Positions 36,101-46,990 of a stretch of DNA of 64,000 bases are shown one piece after another. This DNA is from Acanthornis magna (lineage: Eukaryota > Chordata > Aves > Passeriformes > Acanthizidae), in the NCBI GenBank assembly GCA_036785705.1, contig JAWUZG010000159.1, positions 1,488,001-1,552,000 of the forward strand, read 5' to 3'. The position numbers and the translations under genes were made by a program. Every line of letters starts with the position of its first letter. The first letter of the stretch is position 1. The notes below the pieces were generated by a model. It did not search any database. It was given only the letters and a program-made list of their open reading frames with translations, and was not told where the DNA came from.

Positions 36101-39100
36101 AATACTAAAAGCTACTTGATTTCTCACTTGTAAATTCAAAGTAAAGAATGAAAAAGGGGTAAAAAGTTTTTGAAAAGTTGAGATCTCGGTAAAGAAGAGC
36201 CCAGTGCGTGGCAGAAGGAGCAAATAAAATAGTGAGAAGGGCACTCAGGAGAGGGGAAATGCCTCTGATCTCTAGAGTTAAAGCAGATTAACAGAATCAG
36301 AACTGCTACCATGGGGAGGAGGAAGAGGAGGAGGAGAAGGAGGAGGAGGGCTTGGGAGCCTGGGGAAAATGGAATGTAGGGTGGGGAAAGGAAACAGACA
36401 CTGAGCTTTGAGCTAAAGCTGGTTTAGGGTGGAACCATTTTAAAGCCAGGGTGTAGCCAGGGAATAAGACTGTCTGGGTTTAAAGGGATGATTTTAGCTT
36501 CCAAACTTGAAAATAACCTCACCTAACCCTTCAGTAACAGCAACTCCACAGTTACTCCTGTAAAGATTGGATCCTAATGATTTCATTAACCTGTTGCTGT
36601 GGGGATACAGAGACCCTGAATTATTCACTGAGCACCCTCTCCAAAATCCACCATATGGACACAGAGACTAGTGGTGTTTGGGGTGGGTTTTTTTTCGTTG
36701 GTTTGGCATTTTGAGGCAACTCTCAGCCACCTTCACGCAGCACACTGGGGCTTCAGGCACACCAAGAGTTCCAGAGAGGGTCCAGAAACCTGGGCAGCTC
36801 CTAAGCCCAAGGAATGCAGGCTAAGCCGATTTCAGGCTAAGAAAGAATTCAGGGGGTGGCATTAGAGCACAGAGCTGTAACCCCTCCATGCCTGGCTGCA
36901 TCACTGCCCACCAGGGCTGATGGTGTCCAAATATCTCCCCAATAAAAAGTCCTCAATTGTAGCAAAAAAATATTTTAATACCTTGCACCATAAATGCAAT
37001 GTCATGGCTGTAAAAGAAGGTGGAAAAATGCAGTAATGAACTTAATTTTCCAAGTGGCAGACAAGTTGTAGTTTACTATTACCTACCCTCAAAAATACTC
37101 CAACACCTTTCCAATAAGCTGTTTGGATCCAAAACATCTACCCTGCTTAAAAAGTGATCTTTCCAAAATTAGGCATAAAAGAGGTCTAAGTAACAAGCTA
37201 ACAGTAGGAAATTATTAAAATTTGAGCCTGTGTTGGTTTTTAGGACATCAGACATTCACCTGACAACTGAAATTTTAGGCAGCCCAGTTTTCAATCATGG
37301 CTGTAACAAACACATAACCACCTGAAGTTTTCCCATTGCAACCAGGACTCTAACCATGGCAGGTGGACTGGAGACTCCATCTCCTCTAAGAAAAATCATT
37401 TAAAGGCAGAGTAATCTGTCCCAGTGAGTCTTCTCGCTCGATTATTTCAACAGCAGAAGCTTCCAAGACTTTCCTTAGCACCTCCTTCAATACATTTGTT
37501 TTTGTCTTGTAGAACAGAACAAGAATCTTCAGGAGTTCCTTAAACACCTGAATCCTGAGTACAAACGCCATGCTCATTCCACCCCCTCCCTTTCTCATTT
37601 TGCAAAATCTGGATTCCTCTAGTTGGACTAACATGCTTGCCAAACATCACAACAGAAACAGTGGAATTTTCAGGGGAATTACTTACTTAACAATGATTTG
37701 AAAACATGAATCAAGGGAAGATTTGAAGATTTGCATTGACAAAGAGTTACAGGAAGCCTGGTAGCTTGCTGAGAAAAAACAACTTTTCTTCCAGGATAAA
37801 ATCATCCTGTAATAAGACAATATACACATTCACCTGCCTGCACTCAGGTCCAGAGACCTCACCTGCAGAAAATTAGTTGAGTTCATCTAGAACGAGCTCT
37901 TCCTTGCCTCCCTCTGAATCCTTTTGCGATGTAAGCTCACTATGGGATCCAACTGTTCAGCATCTGCGCCCCCCAACAGCTCCTGTAATCATAATTTACT
38001 CTCTGGAAACCAAGACAGGAAAAGGGATGGGGAAGGCTGACGACACCAGCTGTCTGCAGGCTCCCTGCAGCAGCCACGGCAATCACACGTGTGGCACTGG
38101 AAAACGAGGAATCTTAACATCTCCTCACCGGGAGGGAGGAAACTTGTGCATAATTAAAGATTTTGATGGGGAAAATGTTAAAGGAACTGTGAACTCTGCG
38201 AAGTCAGAGGGATACAGTGAAGTCCTGCCCGTCCTTCCCATGGAGGTCACTACTCTCCTGAAGCTCTTCTTACAGAGCCCAGCAATTCCACTGCATGCAA
38301 CCAAAGGAAAGGAAAGAGTTCCCAAACTGCAGGGCCTTTAAAAAGGGCTGCTCTGTTTTTAAAATAATTAGCTTCATTTCACAGTCAATTGGCACACAGA
38401 AATTCACTTGCAGCTTTTGGGTGCAAACACTCAGAAGATGTGTGGGAGTATTTCCTTGGAAATAAATTCCTGAATCATAACTATCATGCTTGAACTAACA
38501 CGTTAATAAAGCCGTCAATAAATTCTTCAAAATACACCCTCCAAGTGACAGAGTTTTCCATTATGGGAAGAGATAAAACCATCAATACTTTGCTGGCTTG
38601 ACAGTGAAGATAACCATCCCCTTTGGCAAGAGCCCTCCAAATAACACCTGATCCTGTATTCCAAGCACTTGGGTTGTGTAATCTTATGAAAAATTTATCC
38701 AGCAAAATTAAAGGTACTGGAACCTAAGGCAAATAAAGATGTTCAAGGCACAAGACTACTTCTGAATTTCATAAGCGTCTTTGATACAAAGACTAACAAA
38801 CAGCAATACGTTTGTTTAGAAAACCTATGAAATTCAAGAAAAAGGGATAAAATAAAAGGCAGGTTTGCGTTCTTTTGGCAAGTCCGTGGAGAAATTCTTG
38901 GCTCAGTTATGAAGAAAGTTATTATTTATAAAAGCCCATCCTTCAGTTTACTTTGGAGAACTGCTGCTTCAAGTTAATATGGCTTGGTGAGGAAAACATA
39001 TATATGAATGTTTCCTACAAGGAATGACAGACTGACATCCTGAACAACCCAAACAGGATGAGAATGAGAAAATCTAATGTGTTTGATGCTAAACAGACAG

Positions 39101-42100
39101 TCCAAATTAATAAATAGAAGCTAGCATGAAAAGATGGTCCTCATCAAGCTTTGTGCTTGACTGACACCACCCTGAGAAACTGAGAGCTGAATCACAGTCT
39201 CAATGCAGCACCTCAGCTTCGTTTGCATTCTTTTGCAAATCCTATTTGATCATTCTTTCTTGCATGAAAAAGACAATCTTCATGGCAGACATTAACAATC
39301 TCTTGCTATTTCCATTATGTTAGATTATCATTAATAAGATTAAAATAAAAAGGAGTGTCTGGAATAATCTCTAATATTGTCAAATTCAAAGACTCTCAGC
39401 AGCACCACAGCAGCATATGGGAAAGAATCAACTGAGTCACAAAGAATTTTCTTAACCTTTCAATTTAAAAAAAAAAAACCAAACTATGCCTTTTCTGAGA
39501 TGTCATTGGTTTGTATTTAAATAGTCTACTTAAATATTTGGGACATTTTAATACACCTGCCTGTACTGATAAGAATGTTTTTCCCACTGAAAGCAGCACC
39601 ACTGCTGAGTGTGAACAAGCTGTGAGTTGTTTCAAAAGCAAAGTTTCAGGGATTGCAATGTGCTTCTTTGTAATATAACAGGAATTAAGTAACCCTATAT
39701 AATAGGGGAGTAGGAAGCATATTTTTCATCTGTGAATATCCTGCCCCAAATAATCACTGAATTCAAAGGGTGATGCAATGGTTACTTGCAAGATTCCCCT
39801 TCCAAAATGCTGCTGAAATGCAGTGCTGCTTGCAAGCAAGACCAAAAGACTATCTGGCACAATTTCAGGAGGAAGACTGAACTCTGAAGAAATATTCTCC
39901 TAAATCAGCTTTTGCATTTCCAGAAGGTCTGTGCTAGCCCAGCAGCACAGAGGCATTTGTAAACAGAACCCCAGTGATCCCAACAAGAGCTTTCAGCCTT
40001 AGCAAGCAGCATCTTAAAATAACTGATTAGATCAGAAAAGTGAACGAGCCTCAAAGAACAAAGAGTTCTAGGTAACTTTCTTTCCTCTTAGATACTTCTG
40101 AAAGAACATTCAACACCCATTTCCTCAGTGAGTGAGTAGCTTTCCATCTTAGCTGTGAACAATACTGATAGGGACACTTCAAAATAAATGAGGTAAAAAG
40201 AGCCTATGAAATCTGTTTTAAAGAATGGAACCTGACATGACTAAATCAAAGACAACTTCAAGCTGAGATTTAAACACAACCCAAATACTTGTTCCAAGTG
40301 TCTGCACTGTGTCATTATCCATTTCCACACAAGAAAATCAATTATTCTTCACACTTAGGAGTCAAGTATGCAACACCCCTACAGCACTGCTGAATTCTAA
40401 TCAGAGAAGGAAGAACCTGGGGTACCAAAACCCACCCTAAGCACAACCCTGTAGCTCGGGAGATGGAGGAGTTTGAAGGAAAGTTGCTCCCACCTGCTGG
40501 ATATGGGAAATACTCATGCAAGACCAGAGGACCCTACTGCTTGCAGGGCCCCTTATAGGGATGGTTTTGGGGGAGCAGGGTCGCTTTTACTTCACAGTGA
40601 AAGAGCAGCAGCCTCACTTCAGTGCCCATCTGATTGCCCCCAAACCACAGATTTACCACACAAGAGGCTGCCTGTGGGGAGGGTGTCCAAGGCTAACTGA
40701 AATGGAACATGCACAGACCTCAAATCCTTTGAAATCATACCCCAAAAATCCCCAAAGACACAACCTGACCTAAGAGACACGTAGGGCTCACAGAGACAAT
40801 CCCTGCTATTAAGCCCATGTGCACCCACACCACAGTTTCAGGCCCCACAGAGCAGAGGAATGTCCTTTTCCAGCAGGGCAGAAAGGAGGATTTCACCTCC
40901 ATTCACCTCTCCAGATGGCCAATATGGGGAACCCAGGAGCAGCTCAGTCTCCACACGCCCGCCCTGTTCCTCCTGGACACGCTGCTCTCTGCCACTGCCA
41001 ACACAGGCAGCCCCTGAGCCTGTACATTTTGGACAGCAAGCAATGCTGCCATTCATCCTTCCCTTTTGATTGACCAGCACTGTTGGAATATTGAAACTCT
41101 ACCCCCAGCCACCACCACTCAGCTTCACTTTTCCCACCATTGGAACCACCTCTTTTATTGGAAACTGCATTTAAGCCAAGGTTTGGAACAAATAATTGGA
41201 TGTGCCTGTGGCATGCTGTCTCAGCCCTGTGCTGAGTCAACCCCTCGAGCCATCTTCCTCTCATCTCCGAACAGCCACCGCAATTTAATTCCTCAACAAT
41301 TAGGAATTAAATAATCTAAGTTTCATCCAGCTTCCAGTAATACAATCTCTTCTATTCTGCACTGTTTTCAGAAAAGATATTCAATCTGTACTCAGCTTTC
41401 CAAGAGGATCAGAGCTGCAGCTCTGTTTCTGCAGTCACTCCAACATGTCTGGTTCACCCCAGGTACCTGTCCAAACCCACATCCCTCAGACAGAACAAGT
41501 GATTGAGTTGCATTTACGGGATGCCACGGAAAAGGAAAAACAGTTGCATGAGAACAGAGACCAGGCAATCCATGCTCAGTCTTCACTCACAACAAGGATA
41601 AAATACATGCATTATAAAAATGAGATTCTTCATAAATCACTGTTATCTTAAATTATCTCGCATTTTTCTTCTAACTGACGTTGTTTAGATTTTATCATCA
41701 GCTAATTAGAATAATTACATGCAAGCTTGCTGCAGCAGATAACCATAAAACATAATAAATCTCAAGACATTTGCAGTTACTATCCAATGAAAACCACATT
41801 TAAACTCCAGTTATGTGAGAAACTTAAACCTCTTTTTGCAGCCCATAAAGACTTTTAAGACTTTCAGTACTCTTTGTATTGTTTTTTTTATCCAAATTTG
41901 GCAACATAAAAGTCTATAATCTCACACACCCTTCTCCTGGCTGACTTGGACTCTGGTATGCAATGAAACACAAGCTAACTCACAGCACAAAGTTCTTGAA
42001 GACAGCTTGAGAGAGTTTATTAACATGCTTCCTTAAAGTCCTTAGAAAACACCAAACTCCTAGCTCAGAAGCATTCCTGAATCTATTTATTGCTAGATTA

Positions 42101-43751
42101 ATGAATCAAATGGGACAGTTATCTCGAGACAAAAAAATAACTACTGAAGATTCAAAGGAAGTCAAGGAAACAATTTTCTCACTGGCTACACGCTTTAAAT
42201 GCAGCCACTTGTCTCAGACCACAAGTAGTCACACATCAAAATACACTTGAAGCCATAGTAGTGCCTCAGAAAAATATGTTCTTGAGAGCTACTAAACACT
42301 TATCCTGCCATTACCAGCAACAAGCTGTGGTGGTTTTCTTACCCAAGAGAAAGTGACACCTGAATATCAGGAAATTCTGAAGATGGTATCGGCAAGACTA
42401 AATTACACCTGTGTGTGTGGTGTAATTACATCATCAATATATGGTGCAAGGAAAATTCTTCAACCTTGACATCAATGTGCACCCCTACTAAAATAAATTC
42501 CAATCCTTCCTCTCATTAATTCCAAAAATGGAATTAATTCCAAAAATGGAATTAATGAGAGAGTGGTGTTTTGGGGGTGATTTAGGCTGCTCAAAGCCAA
42601 AACAAAACTACCCCTTTCAGAGGAGAACCAGCCTCCGTCAAGGCTCCTGACTGAGCCATACAGTGCTCCTTCTGAATTGCTGGCAACACAAGTTCCTACA
42701 TTTTTCTATTTCTGGCAAGCTCCTATTTCAGAGGCTGATAAGATCATCCCGTGAACAGATCTAATTAACTCCACGTTTTCAGTTTCATCCCCAAAAACTG
42801 GAAGAATGACTTACTTGGGTCTCGACTGCTGTACGGCCATCCTGAGGCAGGTAAAAGGGACAGCACAGGAGAATTTGCCCTGCTGTCATCCTCCACTTGC
42901 TGCGTAATATGTCTCACAGTTTCTTTGTTTTTCCTGTTCTTCCTGCGGCCCGTGGGCTGCCAGCCATCCCCCACTCCTTGCTCTGAGAACCCACTCTGTA
43001 TTGCACTATCCTTGGCAGAATGCAGCTCGCCCCCTCCGTAATGGGACGGCGAGACCTGCTCCTCTTTGATACGCAAAGACCCATAGCCCATGTCACTAGC
43101 CCAGAGAGACTGGGACGAAATGTCTTCGTGGCTGTCTGGTTTTGGTTCTTGATCCTCTTTCCCATAACTACTCCCTCCCTCATGGCAGCTGGCAATGGCT
43201 GAGTCCCCGGAGGAGTTTGCAGGGCTCGTTCTCCGAGCTAACCAGGGGGATATACTCCTGCCAGCCACCACTGCCGAAATCAGAGCGTCCGTGCTGCTGC
43301 TGGAAGGGGCTCCCAGCTCGTAATCCACGAGGTCCTCCGAGGCATCAGACTTGATGCTTATGTCCAGAGCTGCTTTGATGAAGTTGTGGCAGGCCTGCAC
43401 GATGTCTGTCATCTGCAGGTAGCTGGCGGCCGACATCACCTCGATGACGTTCCTGCTGGTCAGCGCCAGGTGTGCGGAATACATGAAGTCAATGATTGCC
43501 TTAAAGCCCTGCGCGGTGACGATGTCCAGGTGGGTGACTGTGGCCTGGTCAGAGGTTTTCTGGACCTGGCAGTAGAGGGTTTTGAAGTAGCGGCTGCTCC
43601 CCAGGAGAACGTTTTTGTGAGCCTTGAAGATCTTGCCCTCCACGATGATGCAGACGTCGCAGAGGATTCCGTGCTGCCTCTGCTCGTTCAGCTCCCGCAG
43701 CAGGTGACGGTAGTGGGAAGCAATCTCCATATCTTCCTTTCGGTTATTCAT
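11807..43751 (-). CDS. ZBTB46: ZBTB46: BTB/POZ zinc-finger transcription factor (4 coding exons)
   Basis: Joined on the minus strand: 43751-42815, 28077-27796, 14658-14483, 12193-11807. This gives 1782 nt, 593 residues, against 589 for human as I remember it. A BTB/POZ domain fills about residues 10-130 ([20 protein letters not shown] onward, ending [10 protein letters not shown]). The central region is Ser-rich with an IKEEQVSPS sumoylation-like site and a basic RRKNRKNKE. Finger 1 uses Cys419, Cys422, His435 and His439. Finger 2 uses Cys447, Cys450, His463 and His467, with the last His coming from the next exon. A degenerate third finger (Cys475/Cys478...His492/His497) precedes an acidic tail ending DKDFTWIS. 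The protein is a nuclear repressor known as a marker of classical dendritic cells and also expressed in endothelium. Start chosen at ATG 43751, which matches the conserved [11 protein letters not shown]-terminus. Confidence 0.95.
13090..13170 (-). mobile_element. CR1 LINE 3' fragment (antisense to plus strand)
   Basis: The plus strand reads TTCAGTTAGAAGGGACACAT and then CTTGTCCAACTGCCCGGCTACTTCAGGGCTG in diverged form. This is the reverse complement of a CR1 3' end of the subfamily with a 'tccaactgcctgaccacttcagggc'-like motif. It is old and truncated. Confidence 0.6.
13967..14050 (-). mobile_element. CR1 LINE 3' tail
   Basis: ATCACAGAATGGTTTGGGTT, then GGAAGGGACCTTAAAG and CCCCCTGCCATGGGCAGGGA: the reverse complement of a standard avian CR1 3' end. 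No coding part remains. Confidence 0.9.
14483..14658 (-). CDS. ZBTB46: ZBTB46 coding exon 3: fingers 1 and 2
   Basis: Acceptor CTGTCTTGCAG at 14659, donor ACCTTG|GTAAGG at 14483. It encodes [20 protein letters not shown] and the two canonical fingers joined by the TGERPY linker. It enters in phase 1 and leaves in phase 0, so the last His of finger 2 comes from exon 4. Confidence 0.97.
15618..15690. repeat. AT dinucleotide tract with internal duplication
   Basis: (TA)n runs interrupted by a word duplicated about 30 bp apart (AATGCAATATATAATATA). It is a simple-sequence expansion. Confidence 0.9.
19545..19735 (+). mobile_element. Ancient tRNA-derived SINE (MIR/L2-tail type)
   Basis: The segment TGGTCTAATGGACAGAGCAC resembles the A-box head of a tRNA-derived SINE ('...ggcctagtggatagagcac'). 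About 140 bp later, ATAAAGCACTTTGAGATCTA matches the 'aagcgctttgagatc' tail shared by MIR/L2-like amniote SINEs. Head and tail share one orientation and plausible spacing. It is heavily diverged, so the subfamily is uncertain. Confidence 0.55.
19909..19914 (-). terminator. Candidate poly(A) signal for the alternative zinc-finger exon
   Basis: AATAAA on the minus strand, 72 nt beyond the stop codon of the candidate terminal exon. This would give a very short 3'UTR. The hexamer is canonical, but AATAAA is common by chance in AT-rich DNA. Confidence 0.4.
19986..20539 (-). CDS. Alternative cassette exon C: three C2H2 fingers plus one C2HC finger
   Basis: Acceptor GGCTCCGTTTCAG at 20540, stop TAG at 19988-19986. 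After an acidic start ([16 protein letters not shown]) come four fingers: [20 protein letters not shown]+HEH (C-x2-C-x12-H-x3-H), [20 protein letters not shown]+KTIH (H-x4-H), [20 protein letters not shown]+LSVH (H-x4-H) and [20 protein letters not shown]+KMC (C2HC). Linkers are not TGEKP. About 27 residues, including the Leu/Pro-rich [15 protein letters not shown], separate fingers 1 and 2. The tail ends in acidic PSEDPEDV. The reverse strand is also partly open, but has no domain. Confidence 0.85.
19986..21961 (-). CDS. Candidate alternative 3' zinc-finger cassette inside ZBTB46 (3 exons)
   Basis: Three minus-strand exons, A 21961-21789, B 20682-20631 and C 20539-19986, sit in ZBTB46 intron 3 and join in one frame (173+52+554 nt). 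Exon A begins in phase 1, like the two upstream ZBTB46 coding donors at 42815 and 27796. Joined to the BTB exon alone the product is 571 residues; with the 282-nt exon included it is 665. Exon C encodes three C2H2 fingers and a final C2HC finger, unlike the canonical ZBTB46 fingers. I see no start codon or upstream exon belonging to a separate gene. The exons are much more GC-rich than the intron around them. What is seen: open frames, splice motifs, phases, finger signatures. What is inferred: use as an alternative end of ZBTB46. The alternative is an unrelated nested gene with unseen 5' exons. Confidence 0.72.
20631..20682 (-). CDS. Alternative cassette exon B (52 nt)
   Basis: Acceptor TTTCCCCTTGCAG and donor CTCAG|GTAAGC flank a 52-nt exon encoding [17 protein letters not shown], an aromatic/Leu-rich peptide of unknown role. 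It enters in phase 0 and leaves in phase 1, which is what exons A and C require. A microexon this small is persuasive only because both splice sites and both phases agree. Confidence 0.72.
21789..21961 (-). CDS. Alternative cassette exon A (173 nt)
   Basis: Acceptor GTGTTCCCCAG, donor ACCCAG|GTAAGA. It encodes a Pro/Ser-rich linker ([20 protein letters not shown] ... [10 protein letters not shown]) containing a possible sumoylation-type IKGE. It enters in phase 1 and leaves in phase 0. As a low-complexity linker it has no domain of its own. The case rests on splice sites, phase and position. Confidence 0.65.
22365..22455 (-). mobile_element. MIR/L2-like SINE tail remnant
   Basis: The plus strand reads CGATCTCAAAGTGCTTTACA followed by AAAGATGGG: the reverse complement of the 'tgtaaagcgctttgagatc' tail of ancient amniote SINE/L2 elements. 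Short and diverged. Confidence 0.45.
26823..26966 (+). mobile_element. CR1 LINE 3' tail with terminal octamers
   Basis: Sense CR1 3' end: GACAAGGCTTGGGGCAACCT, GAGGTTGGAGTAAGATGATC, CCCTTCCAACCCAAACCATT, then a degenerate GATTCTATGATTCATTCTAT terminal repeat. Confidence 0.93.
27796..28077 (-). CDS. ZBTB46: ZBTB46 coding exon 2 (282 nt, symmetric phase 1-1)
   Basis: Acceptor CTGTCCCGCAG at 28078, donor CTCCC|GTAAGT at 27796. It encodes the linker [20 protein letters not shown] through [20 protein letters not shown] to GTHSLS, which lies between the Ser-rich region and finger 1 and is conserved with mammals. Both ends are phase 1, so skipping it would keep the reading frame. Confidence 0.95.
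29545..29730 (-). mobile_element. MIR-like SINE remnant
   Basis: ATTTTTATCTCCATTTTACA, then GACTCGCTCAAGGTGTCCAG, then TTCCCAGTCCCAGCCCAGGG. This parallels the antisense MIR order 'tccattttacagatg...gacttgcccaaggtcacacag...cccagg'. It is strongly diverged. Confidence 0.55.
33050..33700 (-). mobile_element. Long CR1 LINE 3' fragment, diverged
   Basis: The plus strand is the reverse complement of the CR1 ORF2-end/3' region. Recognisable words in order: TGTGAAGAATCTCCTCCTTTC, ACTACCTCTCATCC, TTCTCTTCTCCAAG, CCCTCAGCCTCTCCTCACAC, CTTGTCAAAGTCTTTCTTGG, CCCAAACTGGATCC, GCAGAGCTGCTTTC, GCACGGGGTTATTC, GCAGGACTTCACACTTG, AACTTGCTGAGG. Several internal deletions are evident. A 212-codon open frame on the plus strand runs through it in the wrong orientation and is fortuitous. 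Confidence 0.85.
36308..36350. repeat. GGA/GAA purine tract
   Basis: Uninterrupted AGG/AGA triplets on the plus strand. Such homopurine mirror-like tracts can adopt triplex DNA, but no function is implied. Confidence 0.9.
42510..42561. repeat. 52-bp perfect nested palindrome
   Basis: Structure: arm CTCTCATTAATTCC, spacer AAAAAT, centre GGAATTAATTCC (itself a perfect 12-bp palindrome), spacer AAAAAT, arm GGAATTAATGAGAG. The two 14-bp arms are exact reverse complements, and the two spacers are direct repeats. It can fold as one long stem or as two adjacent hairpins. Confidence 0.95.
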
Positions 43752-43784
43752 TTGGAGATCTTTATGTTTCCTCTTCCACAAGTC
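42815..43784 (-). CDS. ZBTB46: ZBTB46 coding exon 1 (BTB exon; ATG at 43751)
   Basis: Acceptor CTTCCCCCTGCAG at 43785, donor GACCCAA|GTAAGT at 42815. Bases 43784-43752 are 5'UTR and the CDS is 43751-42815 (937 nt, phase 1 out). It encodes the BTB/POZ domain and the Ser-rich linker to [10 protein letters not shown]. The start ATG has a weak context (C at -3, A at +4), but the protein following it matches ZBTB46 from residue 1. The open frame upstream to the acceptor has only a TTG, so no longer start exists in this exon. Confidence 0.96.
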
Positions 43785-45920
43785 CTGCAGGGGGAAGGAA
43801 ATGACAGGATTACAAAATCCAAGACAAGAGACAAACCCCAGGTTGTACCAAATGAAGCAACAGGTTCACCTGGGAAGAGTGCCACAAATACAGCTACTGC
43901 CTGCAATGACTCCACATTCACTACAAAATGTACCTCACATTGACCAGATTTCAAATAATTTACATTAAAAAGGACTAGATTCGAAGCCAATCCTCCAGTG
44001 GCTCATAGCATCCCAGAGAAACATTTCTTTAAATTACTACAGGCTCGTAAGAAAACCCATCTGAAGTTACCAGAGAACAACAGCTGTCAGTTTTTACTGT
44101 GAATGTGTTCAAGTTTGGTTTTGAAAGAGATGCTGCACTTGAAACCATGCTCAGATGCCACAGACTACTGAGGGGCACCCCGGAACACAATTTCCTCGAG
44201 GGAACAAGCATCATGTGTAGCACAGATAGCTGAAATCCTCAAACAGCAAGACCTGATCGAATCCAGTATTTCCCTTGTTATACTGCCATGGAGGGGCTAT
44301 AAACATAGTTCAAAAGTCAGAAGGGCAACAAGCAAATCCAAGACCAAAAATGACAAAGTTTTAAGTCCTCACCCAAACTAAACTGGCAATAGATCACAAC
44401 TATGAAATTAATGTTATTTGAAGCTTAACTGCTTACAAGTAGTATTTTGCAATAAACATGTTATTTCCTTGGCTTTACATCTCCAAGTTTACCCCACAGC
44501 CACCCTCATGATCACCTAAAGAAAGGATCCTTATGACCAACATTAAACTGAGAAAAATTCACAGGGCTTTTGATCACCTTTCATGAAATTTGGCAGTATT
44601 ATCCAAATTAAAAGGCTAGTTAGTGCCAGCAGCAAGTTATCTTGTAAGTTATGCTCCAGATTATCCTCCTCTTACACTCCAAAACAGAAAACAAGGTCCT
44701 AAATGTTGACAGTAATCAGCAGTGCTAGGATTTTCAGATTGAATTTTATCCAGTTACTATCTTTGCAACTCCATAATTGCCTTTGATGCCACAGCTTTAT
44801 AAATCCTTTGGCATTCAGTTCTGCCATTTCCTCTAGCTTATACCACTTTTTTTAGAACTTACTCTCAAGATTTATATACCATATAACAGTGGTTTAATGG
44901 TCCAGCTAATTAAGAGCACCAAGGTGCAGGGTATCTTACTCCTTTCTCTCAAAAGCTTAAAATTTGTTTCAATATAAAAAGTTCCAACTGTAGAACTGAT
45001 GAGGGTCCACATGCCAACACACAACTGTAAAACTGGACCCAGTTCCAAACGTTATTTTGTGCAGGCACACACATCAGAAGCCTGGATTTAGGCTACTGGT
45101 TGTTACTTAAAAAAACAAAATCTCTGAGGTCTCACAGCCTCGAAGCACACATGGTTTGATACAAGCACTGGCATTAAGGAGCTGTTTCCAGCCTGGAGCA
45201 CCTTCCTAACATCCACTGAGTTCACACAAAATTCAGTCCCATCTGCTCAAACTGGCTCGCAGCAGTGGGCAGCACAGCCGTGATTAAGGAAGTTTCCTTG
45301 GCACATGAAAGAGTGTTTCCTGAGCTGTGGAATACAGATCCACAAGCCCCCTGCCCCTACCCTGTGCTATTATTATTATCAGCAGGACCAAAATAGCTGC
45401 AGTTTAGTCAACACTGTTGGCTAGAAAAGCACCTCCCAGCCCACAGAACATCCGTGAGTTCTCTGTGAGACCTCCTGGAGAGCCACCTGATGATTCAGAA
45501 GTTCAAGTTATGCAAGGCTGCTCCAAGCTCCTCCAGTTCTGCAAGGATGGAGCTGCCTCTCTGCAGCCCCGGAAATCCTAATTTGCAAGGCCAGCTGGTC
45601 CCTGATCATTGAGAAATGTTTGCTTCCCGAGAGAGAGGAAGGACCATCTTCCTGCAACACAAACAGGCTGAACTGTGTTCATCCACTTCAAAGCAGTGCA
45701 GCTTTTCTGCAGAATTAAGCACAGAATGAACAGAGAAACCAATACTTTATTTTTTTTTTTTTAATTGAACTGGAAGAGGTCAATACCAGTGCAGCTGCAC
45801 ACACCTATTTGCCACAAAAATCTGCCCAGAGACCTCAAACCAAATCCTCACCCAGACACCATCTCTGTCTCAAATAAAATAAATCAATGAAAATCAAACC
45901 AAGAATCAGGGTCAGGGAGT

Positions 45921-45943
45921 TAAAAAAAAAAAAAAAAAAAAAA
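45921..45943. repeat. A23 homopolymer
   Basis: Run of A on the plus strand in ZBTB46 intron 1, not preceded by a recognisable retroposed sequence. Confidence 0.9.
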
Positions 45944-46740
45944 ATTAATTTTCAGGTATTTGGCCTGAAAAATGTTTGATGTCACCAGCCAGCACAGCAG
46001 GCTCTGGAGGTGGCTGCCAGCACTTCCCAACATCTCCATGTTGGAAAGAACCACCTCTTAAGGCAGAGTGACAGTTCAGTTTTGTCTTTATTCTAGAAAC
46101 CACTACTGCATCTACTTTTAGGAGTTGAAGAGTCAGCTTAGTCCCCTTAGGAAATATGAGTTGCCATATAGGATAAAGTGAGTTGTCCATCACCAGTCGT
46201 GTCTCCAACAGCTGCCATATCCACACAATTCAGAGGAAGATGCAAGAAAACCTCAGAGCCCACAACGAGGAAAAGATCAGAATGTTTTGGATCCAGCATT
46301 TCCTTTTACTGTTCCTTCATGGACATTAAAATCCGTATTTCATGACACCATCTCCCTGGAACCGTAGGGAGGAGGGGCAGGAAATCTCCTGAAAGGATAA
46401 TTTTCTCTTCCTCAACATCATACAGAGCAGCATCACAGTATTTGTCAATGTCTCCACTTGCTCTTGTGAATTTATGGCACAACAGTTTTCCTTCTTCAAC
46501 TGGAAATATTCTTCAGATGGAAATTATATCAATTCCTCGAGATTTTATTTCTTTGCTATCTCATACATTTATTCAGTTTAGCTCAGTGGGTCGGTTTCCC
46601 CCCCACTGATCAAAGTCCACTTCAGATACATCTTGTCCTCTTTTTAAGCTGCCTGGGGCAGAAATACAGAATTTAAAATATGTCTCTTGCTACCATTGGT
46701 TTAGACTGGAGGAGTTTGAGGGTCAGACATTGACTAATAA

Positions 46741-46990
46741 GGATGGATGGAGGGATGGATGGAGGGATGGATGGAGGGATGGATGGAGGGATGGATGGAG
46801 GGATGGATGGAGGGATGGATGGAGGGATGGATGGAGGGATGGATGGAGGGATGGATGGAGGGATGGATGGAGGGATGGATGGAGGGAGGGATGGAGGGAG
46901 GGATGGAGGGAGGGATGGAGGGAGGGATGGAGGGAGGGATGGAGGGGATGGAGGGGATGGAGGGGATGGAGGGGATGGAGGGGATGGAGG
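46741..46990. repeat. Compound GGATG minisatellite with three repeat zones
   Basis: Twelve exact copies of GGATGGATGGAG (46741-46884), then five copies of GGAGGGATGGAG (46885-46944), then about five copies of the 10-bp GGGATGGAGG (46945-46990). All three plus frames and one minus frame are open because of the repeat. The peptides are not genes. Confidence 0.98.

Larger units (their letters stand above)
28078..42814 (-). other. ZBTB46: ZBTB46 intron between coding exons 1 and 2
   Basis: A 14.7-kb intron. Recognised contents: an ancient SINE remnant near 29545, a long diverged CR1 fragment at 33050-33700, a GGA-rich purine tract at 36308-36350, and a 52-bp nested palindrome at 42510-42561. The rest is AT-rich with nothing identified. 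Confidence 0.75.

Noticed and set aside
37386..37643. 85-codon minus-strand frame with an amphipathic helix-like sequence ([20 protein letters not shown])
   Set aside because: It looks protein-like, but there is no supporting splice site, promoter or recognised family. A chance frame of this size is expected in 64 kb.
46741..46990. Regularly spaced repeats that might suggest a CRISPR array
   Set aside because: Units are contiguous with no unique spacers, and the window is vertebrate.
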